Position numbers and translations under genes: made by a program | The notes under the pieces: model-generated | Seen by the model: only the letters and a program-made list of their open reading frames with translations | Databases searched by the model: none | Told to the model about the DNA's origin: nothing | Source: Shimia sp041624275 | GTDB taxonomy: Bacteria > Pseudomonadota > Alphaproteobacteria > Rhodobacterales > Rhodobacteraceae | Direction of reading: 5' to 3' | DNA length: 5,407 bases | Assembly: GCF_041624275.1 (NCBI RefSeq) | Contig: NZ_JBFJVE010000196.1 | Span: 1-5,407, forward strand | Shown: positions 1-5,407 of the stretch, in pieces | How the letters are laid out: each line of letters opens with the position of its first letter | Position numbering within the stretch: the first letter of the stretch is position 1

Positions 1-999
<999 letters not shown>

Positions 1000-1044
1000 G
1001 ATCGGCGCCTGCCGATACGCATCATCTTCCCACCGGAAGTATCG

Positions 1045-1074
1045 GGGGTCGCCTTCGGGCGGCCCCTTTTCCTT
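1045..1074 (+). terminator. Rho-independent terminator of the groEL unit
   Basis: A 9-bp stem pairs 1045-1053 (GGGGTCGCC) with 1058-1066 (GGCGGCCCC), with a single G-U wobble at 1049/1062. The loop is TTCG closed by a C-G pair, which is the unusually stable UUCG tetraloop. The stem is followed directly by TTTTCCTTT at 1067-1075. It lies 46 bp after the groEL stop codon and precedes the next gene by about 65 bp, so the transporter gene is probably transcribed separately. Confidence 0.92.
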
Positions 1075-1138
1075 TGCCAGAGAATTTGCAAGAGAATGTG
1101 AATGGCCAATATCGGGCCCAGCGGCTAAGGCAGGCCCC

Positions 1139-1969
1139 ATGCGCCTTGTTCTTCTCAGCCTTCTCACCATGACCGCCTTTGCCGCCAATTCGGTGCTCAA
1201 CCGGCTGGCGCTGGCGCCGGGCGAGATGGACCCGATCCTGTTCGCGGCGCTGCGCCTTGCCAGCGGCGCGGGCGCACTTGGGCTGATGGTGGTCGTCAGG
1301 CAGGGGGGAGCGGCTTTCAAAAAGGCCTTCAGCCCCTGCGGCGTGGCGTCTCTTCTGGCCTATATCTTCGGGTTTTCCCTTGCCTACGGCGTGCTGGATC
1401 CGGGCTTCGGGGCGCTGATCCTGTTTGCCGTGGTACAGATCACCATGTTCGCTGGCGCCGTGATCTCGCGCGACCGCATTCCGGTCGCGCGCTGGATCGG
1501 GGCGGGGCTGGCCCTTGGCGGGCTGGTCTGGCTCCTGTGGCCGGGCCAAGGGGTGACTGTTGCCGTCGCGCCGGTTCTGGCGATGGCGCTGGCCGGCGTC
1601 GGCTGGGGTGTCTATTCCCTGCTCGGGCGCGGCGCTCGCGATCCCCTGTCGGCCACGGCGGCGAATTTCCTCTTCGCCAGCCCGGTGGCGCTGTTGCTCT
1701 GCTGGGGCGCCGGGCAATGGTCGGCGCCGCTTGGGGGCATCCTGCTGGCCATCCTCTCGGGGGTCGTCACCTCGGGGCTCGGATATGCGCTCTGGTATCG
1801 CATCCTGCCGGATCTCGGCGCCAGCCGCGCGGCGGTGGCCCAGCTGAGCGTTCCGGTCATCGCGCTGGCGGGCGGCATGGTCTTTCTCGGCGAGGCGCTG
1901 ACCCTGAGATTCACCCTGGCGGCGGCGCTGGTCATCCTCGGGGTTCTGATCTCGCTGCGCAAAGCCTGA
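1139..1969 (+). CDS. EamA/DMT-family membrane transporter (RhaT/YdcZ-like permease), substrate unknown
   Basis: This 276-residue protein has the form of a drug/metabolite transporter with two EamA repeats, a family of inner-membrane exporters or exchangers of amino acids, nucleotide sugars and other small metabolites. Ten hydrophobic segments can be read at about residues 2-20, 32-52, 67-86, 89-110, 115-134, 141-162, 172-190, 197-220, 228-250 and 255-273. The second repeat ends in the typical pattern of GYALWYRILPDLGASRAAVA, then a proline-containing helix (SVPVIALAGG) and FLGEALT. Length is normal for the family. The ATG at 1139 follows AAGG (1127-1130, 8-nt spacing) and AGG (1132-1134), a modest ribosome site. 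The gene stands alone between the groEL terminator and the acetyltransferase gene 35 bp downstream. The fold and membrane location are safe; the substrate cannot be read from the sequence. Confidence 0.93.
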   Translation: MRLVLLSLLTMTAFAANSVLNRLALAPGEMDPILFAALRLASGAGALGLMVVVRQGGAAFKKAFSPCGVASLLAYIFGFSLAYGVLDPGFGALILFAVVQITMFAGAVISRDRIPVARWIGAGLALGGLVWLLWPGQGVTVAVAPVLAMALAGVGWGVYSLLGRGARDPLSATAANFLFASPVALLLCWGAGQWSAPLGGILLAILSGVVTSGLGYALWYRILPDLGASRAAVAQLSVPVIALAGGMVFLGEALTLRFTLAAALVILGVLISLRKA

Positions 1970-1970
1970 C

Positions 1971-1998
1971 TTGCGGCGCCGAACCGGCCTGCTAGGAT
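1971..1998 (+). promoter_or_regulatory. Candidate sigma-70-type promoter for the acetyltransferase gene
   Basis: TTGCGG at 1971-1976 and TAGGAT at 1993-1998 are separated by 16 bp. The -10 box matches the TATAAT consensus at 4 of 6 positions, and the -35 box keeps the important TTG. The pair begins just after the transporter stop codon. A start site about 7 nt after the -10 box would fall at or next to the ATG at 2005, so the transcript could be leaderless or nearly so. The AGGA inside the -10 box (1994-1997, 7 nt before the ATG) would serve as a Shine-Dalgarno site only on a transcript read through from upstream. Confidence 0.4.
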
Positions 1999-2004
1999 CG
2001 CGCC

Positions 2005-2472
2005 ATGATTATCCGAGCCTTTGACAATGCCGAAGCGGCGGCGCTGCGCGACCTCCTGACCCGCGCCTTCGGGCAGCCGGACGAAGCCGACCTTTGCGAG
2101 GCGCTGCGGGCCGATGGCGACATGGCGCTCGAGCTCGTCGCCGAAGCCAAGAAGAAGATCGTCGGCCATGTGGCCCTGTCGCGGATGAAATCGCCGGCCG
2201 GCTGGCTGGCGCTGGCGCCGCTGAGCACCGATCCCCGGCAGCAACGGCGCGGCATCGGATCGGCCCTGTGCCAGATGGCGCTGCAATATGCCAACGCGCC
2301 GGTGGTGGTGCTGGGCGAGCAGGGGTTCTACGAACGGAACGGTTTCGATTTCGCCCGGGCCCGCAATCTGCGCTCACCCTATCCGGTGGCGCATACCGGG
2401 CTTTTCGCACCGGCGCTGGAAGACCCGGCACCCGCCTGCGAACTGGTCTATGCGCCGGCTTTCGGGGGCTGA
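2005..2472 (+). CDS. GNAT-family N-acetyltransferase, YhbS-like
   Basis: This 155-residue cytoplasmic protein is a GCN5-related N-acetyltransferase, which moves an acetyl group from acetyl-CoA to an amine. Motif A, the acetyl-CoA pyrophosphate loop, is seen as PLSTDPRQQRRGIGSAL at residues 72-88, with the Q/RxxGxG/A core at RRGIGS (81-86). The segment VVLGEQGFYERNGF (101-114) is the motif-B region typical of YhbS-like members (COG3153), with Tyr109 in the place of the usual catalytic or CoA-thiol-contacting tyrosine. The N-terminal half, MIIRAFDNAEAAALRDLL, is the usual first strand and helix. Length is normal and no key element is missing. The start is set by ATG 2005 after AGGA (1994-1997). 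The acceptor is unknown; no adjacent antibiotic-resistance or ribosomal gene hints at one. Confidence 0.92.
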   Translation: MIIRAFDNAEAAALRDLLTRAFGQPDEADLCEALRADGDMALELVAEAKKKIVGHVALSRMKSPAGWLALAPLSTDPRQQRRGIGSALCQMALQYANAPVVVLGEQGFYERNGFDFARARNLRSPYPVAHTGLFAPALEDPAPACELVYAPAFGG

Positions 2473-2487
2473 CACAGGCGCCGGATT

Positions 2488-2515
2488 TTGCGTTTCGCGG
2501 CTTTTCCCTTAGGCT
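2488..2515 (+). promoter_or_regulatory. Candidate sigma-70-type promoter for the small exported protein
   Basis: TTGCGT at 2488-2493 and TAGGCT at 2510-2515 are separated by 16 bp, nearly the same boxes and the same spacing as the candidate promoter at 1971-1998. It sits in the 72-bp gap after the acetyltransferase stop codon. A start site near 2522 would leave a leader of about 23 nt containing the ribosome site at 2535-2540. The -10 match to TATAAT is only 3 of 6, so this is a proposal based on position and on similarity to the other site. Confidence 0.35.
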
Positions 2516-2534
2516 GGTCGCTCAGCTATCAGAT

Positions 2535-2540
2535 GGAGAG
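2535..2540 (+). promoter_or_regulatory. Ribosome binding site that decides the start of the small exported protein
   Basis: GGAGAG lies 4 nt (6 nt from the GGAG core) before the ATG at 2545. It supports 2545 over the in-frame TTG at 2488 and the ATG at 2533. The start at 2545 also gives a clean signal peptide, whereas the longer forms put extra non-basic residues in front of it. Confidence 0.65.
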
Positions 2541-2544
2541 CGAC

Positions 2545-2910
2545 ATGGTGTTTCGGAAAATCCTGACGACCCTGGCCCTGATCGCGCTGCTGCCGACGGC
2601 CCCGGCACAGGCCGAATCCTTCCTGTTCGCGGTGCGCAGCGACTATCCCTATATCGTGCATATCGCCTTTTACAGCGATGACCGGAACTGGGTCTGGCCC
2701 AACGGGGACGAGGTCTACGTGCTCGACGACAGCCGCGTGCACGACTTCTCGCTGACCTGCCAGTATGGCGAGAAGATCTGCTATGGCGCCTGGCCCAAGG
2801 GCAGCCACAAGACCTATTGGGGGGTCGGGCCGGACCGCAGCCAGCGCTGTTCGGATTGCTGCTATTACTGCCAGGGCGGTGAATCCGGGGTGATCGTGCT
2901 TTACGAATAA
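2545..2910 (+). CDS. Small exported cysteine-rich protein of unknown function
   Basis: I do not recognise this protein. From ATG 2545 it has 121 residues. Residues 1-23 form a signal peptide: a basic Arg-Lys near the start, a hydrophobic core LTTLALIALLPTAP, and an AQA cleavage site before Glu24. The mature part of about 98 residues is therefore expected in the periplasm or outside the cell. It is rich in aromatic residues (SDYPYIVHIAFYSDDRNWVW near residues 32-51) and carries six cysteines at 72, 79, 102, 105, 106 and 109, all in the C-terminal half. The last four form CxxCCxxC (RCSDCCYYC). The even number and the exported location suit disulfides, though a metal site is possible. The N-terminal half looks like beta strands. 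It has its own ribosome site and possible promoter, and lies between the acetyltransferase and hydrolase genes with no evident functional link to either. Confidence 0.85.
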   Translation: MVFRKILTTLALIALLPTAPAQAESFLFAVRSDYPYIVHIAFYSDDRNWVWPNGDEVYVLDDSRVHDFSLTCQYGEKICYGAWPKGSHKTYWGVGPDRSQRCSDCCYYCQGGESGVIVLYE

Positions 2911-2966
2911 CCGCCCCCGGCGCGCGCGGCCTTTCAAATGATCGCCCGCCAGACTATCTGACACCC

Positions 2967-3680
2967 ATGCGGTTCTGGATCCTCCTTCTGTTCCTGTTGC
3001 CCTTTCCGGCATCGGCCGACTGCGTGGTGCTGCTGCACGGGCTGGCGCGCAGCGAAACCTCCTTCGTGGTGATGGAGGCCGCGCTGCGGCGCAACGGGTA
3101 CCGGGTGGTGCGCCCCGGCTATGCCTCGACCCGCGACGAAATCGCCGCACTGGTGGACCAGACCCTGCCGGCGGCAGTGGCCGAATGCGGTCCGGGGCGG
3201 GTGCATTTCATTACCCATTCCATGGGCGGCATCCTCTTGCGGCTGTGGCTGGCCGAAGACCGGCAGGTCGATCTTGGCCGGGTGGTGATGCTGGGGCCGC
3301 CCAATCACGGCAGCGAGATCGTCGATGCCTTTGCCGGGATCGAGGCCTTCGAATGGCTGAACGGCCCGGCCGGCGCGCAGCTGGCGACCGACGGCCTGCC
3401 CGGCACCCTGCCGCCGGTGCGCTTCGAGCTTGGGGTGATCGCCGGCGACCGATCGCTCAACCCGTTCTACTCGACGTTGCTCGAAGGGCCGGATGACGGC
3501 AAGGTCTCGGTGCGCTCGACCCGGGTCGAGGGCATGGCCGACCACCTTGTGCTGCCGGTCACCCACACCTTCATGATGAACAATCTGGAGGTGATCGCCG
3601 AATCCCTCTATTTCCTGCGGCACGGGGCGTTTCACGGCGGGATGTCCCTTGGTGAAATCCTGCAAAACGTGGAGCCGTGA
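2967..3680 (+). CDS. Exported alpha/beta-hydrolase, lipase/esterase-like
   Basis: This 237-residue protein is a small alpha/beta-hydrolase. It begins with a short signal peptide (MRFWILLLFLLPFPASA, cleavage before Asp18), so the enzyme should act in the periplasm or outside the cell. The mature chain starts at once with the first core strand, CVVLLHGLARS, whose HG is the oxyanion-hole element. The nucleophile elbow is THSMGG with Ser85. The probable acid is Asp176 or Asp177 in GPDDGKVSV, and the probable base is His200 in VTHTFMMNN; GPPNHGSE (110-117) is typical of lipase-like members. Cys19 and Cys74 could form a disulfide. There is no lipobox, since Cys19 is preceded by Ala-Asp. No strong ribosome site precedes ATG 2967. 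The stop codon overlaps the PhnM start by 4 nt, which suggests co-translation. Ester hydrolysis is likely; the natural substrate is unknown. Confidence 0.9.
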   Translation: MRFWILLLFLLPFPASADCVVLLHGLARSETSFVVMEAALRRNGYRVVRPGYASTRDEIAALVDQTLPAAVAECGPGRVHFITHSMGGILLRLWLAEDRQVDLGRVVMLGPPNHGSEIVDAFAGIEAFEWLNGPAGAQLATDGLPGTLPPVRFELGVIAGDRSLNPFYSTLLEGPDDGKVSVRSTRVEGMADHLVLPVTHTFMMNNLEVIAESLYFLRHGAFHGGMSLGEILQNVEP

Positions 3681-4816
3681 CGGTGAGACTGACTGGGGCC
3701 GAGGTGCTTTGGCCGGGCGGATTGGGCCCGGGAGATCTGTGTTTCGAGAACGGCCATATCGTCAGGGCCGGCGCGGGGTCGGTTGTCGACCTGAGCGGGT
3801 TCCGCATCCTGCCGGGCATCGTCGACATGCATGGCGACGGCTTCGAGCGCCATATCGCGCCCCGGCGCGGGGCGATGCGCGATCTCGGTCAGGGGCTGGC
3901 GTCCTGCGACGCCGAACTGGCCGCCAACGGCATTACCACGGCGGTTCTGGCGCAGTTCTTCAGCTGGGAAGGCGGCATGCGGGGCCCGGAGTTCGCCGAG
4001 CGTTTCTGCGCCGCGCTCTGCGCCGCGCGGCCGGACCTGCTGAGCGACATGCGGCTGCAACTGCGCTTTGAAACCCACATGCTCGAGGCCTATGACCGCT
4101 TCGAGGCGCTGGTCGAGAGCAGCGGTGCCGCCTATGTGGTGTTCAACGACCACCTGCCGCATGAGGCGCTGGCCAGGGGCAAGCGGCCGCCGCGCCTGAC
4201 CGGGCAGGCGCTGAAAAGCGGGCGCAGCCCCGAAAGCCACCTGGCACTGTTGCAGGCCATGCACGCGCGCCGCGCCGAGGTGCCGCAGGCGGTGGCGGCT
4301 CTGGCGCAGCGCCTCGGGGCGCGGGGGGTGCTGCTGGGCAGCCATGACGACCGCAGCGCCGAGGGGCGCCGGTGCTGGCGCGCAAGGGGCGTGGCGATGG
4401 CAGAGTTTCCCGAAACCCGCGAGGCGGCGCTCGCGGCGCGGCAGGGCGGCGACGGTATCGTGCTGGGGGCGCCCAACGTGGTGCGCGGCGGGTCGCATTC
4501 GGGCAATGTCGGCGCCGCCGCCCTGCTCGCGGAGGGGCTGGGCGACGCCCTGGCCTCGGATTATCACTACCCGGCGCCGCGACAGGCGGTGACGCGGCTG
4601 GTGGAAGACGGGGTGATGGGGTTTGCCGAAGCCTGGCGGCTGGTCTCGGCCGGGCCGGCGGCGCTGCTGGGGCTGACCGACCGCGGCGCGCTCGAGGTCG
4701 GCAAGCGCGCCGATCTGGTGGTGATGGACCCGGCGACCGGGCGTATCGGCGCGACGGTCTGCGCTGGGCGCTTCAGCTATCTCAGCGGCGAGGTGGCGGC
4801 GCGGTTCCTCGCCTGA
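3677..4816 (+). CDS. phnM: PhnM-like amidohydrolase (alpha-D-ribose 1-methylphosphonate 5-triphosphate diphosphatase family)
   Basis: PhnM removes pyrophosphate from ribose 1-methylphosphonate 5-triphosphate in the C-P lyase pathway. This 379-residue protein has the family's length (E. coli 378) and its metal-site landmarks: PGIVDMHGDGFERH (46-59, Asp50, His52, Asp54), FETH (131-134), FNDHLP (156-161), LLGSHDD (219-225), AEFPET (242-247), GAPNVVRGGSHSGN (264-277) and SDY (294-296), ending with GKRADLVVMD, typical of amidohydrolases. GTG 3677 overlaps the hydrolase stop as GTGA. The in-frame GTG at 3683 is also possible and better placed, 8 nt after GGAG (3671-3674), giving 377 residues. No other phn gene is visible. 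From memory, E. coli PhnM reads HTDNLD, MDHSPGQRQF and SDYYPAS where this protein has HGDGFE, NDHLPHE and SDYHYPAP, so the family is firm but the exact substrate is not. Confidence 0.88.
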   Translation: MTVRLTGAEVLWPGGLGPGDLCFENGHIVRAGAGSVVDLSGFRILPGIVDMHGDGFERHIAPRRGAMRDLGQGLASCDAELAANGITTAVLAQFFSWEGGMRGPEFAERFCAALCAARPDLLSDMRLQLRFETHMLEAYDRFEALVESSGAAYVVFNDHLPHEALARGKRPPRLTGQALKSGRSPESHLALLQAMHARRAEVPQAVAALAQRLGARGVLLGSHDDRSAEGRRCWRARGVAMAEFPETREAALAARQGGDGIVLGAPNVVRGGSHSGNVGAAALLAEGLGDALASDYHYPAPRQAVTRLVEDGVMGFAEAWRLVSAGPAALLGLTDRGALEVGKRADLVVMDPATGRIGATVCAGRFSYLSGEVAARFLA

Positions 4817-4849
4817 GGGGCGGGTGCGGCGCGCTCAGGCGCCGCCCCT
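4816..4849. other. Inverted repeat between converging phnM and purK; weak bidirectional terminator candidate
   Basis: AGGGGCGG at 4816-4823 pairs perfectly with CCGCCCCT at 4842-4849. An alternative inner hairpin pairs GCGGCGC (4826-4832) with GCGCCGC (4839-4845) around a 6-nt loop. The two stems share bases 4842-4845 and cannot form together. The structure covers the 18-bp gap between the stops and the last purK codons, where a terminator serving both genes would be expected. Neither strand has a T-run after the stem, so simple intrinsic termination is not shown. Confidence 0.35.
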
Positions 4850-5407
4850 GGTGATGCGGTTGACATGGCCCATCTTGCGACCCGGCTTGACCTCGGCCTT
4901 GCCGTAAAGATGCAGCGCCGTGTCGGGCGCGCGCAGCAATTGCGGCAGCTCGTCCATGTCGCTTCCGATCAGGTTCAGCATCTGCACGTCCGAATGGCGC
5001 TGACCGTCGCCCAGCGGCAGGCCGGCGACGGCGCGGATATGCTGTTCGAACTGGTCCACCGCACAGCCGTTCTGAGTCCAGTGGCCCGAATTATGCACCC
5101 GGGGCGCGATTTCATTGACGATCAGCCCTTGCGGGGTGACGAACAGCTCGACCCCCATGACCCCGACATAGTCGAGCGCGTTGAGGATCTTGGCCGCCAG
5201 CAGCACCGCGTCGGTGCGCTGGCCGGCGCTCAGCTTCGCGGGCACGGTGGTGCTGTGCAGGATACCGTCGCGATGGACGTTCTCGCCGGGGTCGAAACAG
5301 GCGACCTCGCCTCCGAGCCCGCGCGCCGCGATCACCGAGACCTCGTGGCTGAAATCGACGAAACCTTCCAGCAGCGCCGGGGCACCGGCCATGTCGGCGA
5401 TGGCGGC
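4835..5407 (-). CDS. purK: PurK, N5-carboxyaminoimidazole ribonucleotide synthase, C-terminal half, 5' end outside the window
   Basis: PurK is the ATP-grasp enzyme that joins bicarbonate to aminoimidazole ribonucleotide using ATP, giving N5-CAIR for PurE in de novo purine synthesis in the cytoplasm. The frame is open to the right edge; 190 residues are visible of about 355 usual for the family. Reading from the edge: LLEGFVDFSHEVSVIAARG is the ATP-grasp central strand region; ENVHRDGILHSTTVPAKL follows; VGVMGVELFV carries a metal-binding Glu; NEIAPRVHNSGHWTQNG (about 5066-5116) is the signature with the second metal-binding Glu; and FEQHIRAVAGLPLG leads into the C-terminal domain. The end is LHLYGKAEVKPGRKMGHVNRI, the strongly conserved PurK tail. 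The TGA stop is at 4835-4837, facing the phnM stop across 18 bp. purE is expected upstream, beyond the window. No damage is visible. Confidence 0.96.
   Translation of the reverse strand, partial: AAIADMAGAPALLEGFVDFSHEVSVIAARGLGGEVACFDPGENVHRDGILHSTTVPAKLSAGQRTDAVLLAAKILNALDYVGVMGVELFVTPQGLIVNEIAPRVHNSGHWTQNGCAVDQFEQHIRAVAGLPLGDGQRHSDVQMLNLIGSDMDELPQLLRAPDTALHLYGKAEVKPGRKMGHVNRITRGGA

Noticed and set aside
1086..1114. Promoter for the transporter gene, TTGCAA-N17-ATATCG
   Set aside because: The -35 half is fair, but the -10 half matches the consensus poorly and shifting the frame spoils the spacing. A promoter is expected in 1075-1138, but I cannot place it with confidence.
1022..1717. Open frame of about 231 codons on the - strand covering the terminator and half of the transporter gene
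   Set aside because: The composition is low-complexity and charged with no recognisable domain, and it would cross the clear groEL terminator. It is best explained as the antisense shadow of the transporter gene.
2488..2544. Longer version of the small exported protein from TTG 2488 or ATG 2533
   Set aside because: No ribosome site precedes TTG 2488, and it coincides with the -35-like box. GGAGAG at 2535-2540 and the signal-peptide shape favour ATG 2545.
2911..2966. GC-rich tract after the small exported protein as a terminator
   Set aside because: CGCGCGCGG runs can self-pair only in short, shifted stems and no stable stem with a T-tract follows. A TTTCAA-N17-TATCTG pair at 2932-2960 is also too weak to call a promoter.
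3021..3023. Lipoprotein attachment cysteine in the exported hydrolase (Cys19)
   Set aside because: The residues before it are Ser-Ala-Asp, which do not fit a lipobox; ASA is a good signal peptidase I site instead.
3632..4567. Long open frame of about 311 codons on the - strand opposite phnM
   Set aside because: It is the arginine-, alanine- and histidine-rich type of frame that arises opposite a high-GC gene, shows no family motif, and lies against a convincing PhnM protein.

Overview
The window is a GC-rich, gene-dense stretch of bacterial chromosome whose protein features point to an alphaproteobacterium, most likely of the Rhodobacterales (Rhodobacter/Paracoccus/Roseobacter relatives). 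This assignment rests on the style of the GroEL and PurK proteins, the strong G/C third-position bias and the weak Shine-Dalgarno sites. It is an inference from sequence character, not a database match.

Layout from left to right. (1) Positions 1-999 hold the 3' part of groEL on the + strand, ending in the usual Gly-Gly-Met tail and followed by a strong rho-independent terminator at about 1045-1074. (2) 1139-1969 encodes a ten-helix EamA/DMT-family inner-membrane transporter. (3) 2005-2472 encodes a GNAT acetyltransferase of the YhbS-like type. (4) 2545-2910 encodes a small exported protein with six cysteines, including a CxxCCxxC cluster, which I cannot assign to a family. (5) 2967-3680 encodes an exported alpha/beta-hydrolase (lipase/esterase-like). 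(6) 3677-4816 encodes a PhnM-like amidohydrolase whose start overlaps the stop of the hydrolase gene. (7) 4835 to the right edge, on the - strand, is the C-terminal half of purK, which converges on phnM with only 18 bp between the stop codons.

The genes do not form one pathway. groEL is a self-contained chaperone transcription unit closed by its terminator, and purK belongs to purine synthesis and is read from outside the window. Between them lies a run of short accessory genes all on the + strand. Only the hydrolase and phnM look translationally coupled. Two of the small genes are preceded by similar promoter-like pairs (TTGCGG-N16-TAGGAT and TTGCGT-N16-TAGGCT), which suggests separate transcription. 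The phnM gene has no other C-P lyase gene near it, and its protein differs from E. coli PhnM at several conserved positions.

I see no mobile element, CRISPR array, tRNA, rRNA or phage gene. The most interesting items are the orphan PhnM-like enzyme coupled to an exported hydrolase and the small cysteine-rich exported protein. The rest is ordinary housekeeping or accessory content.
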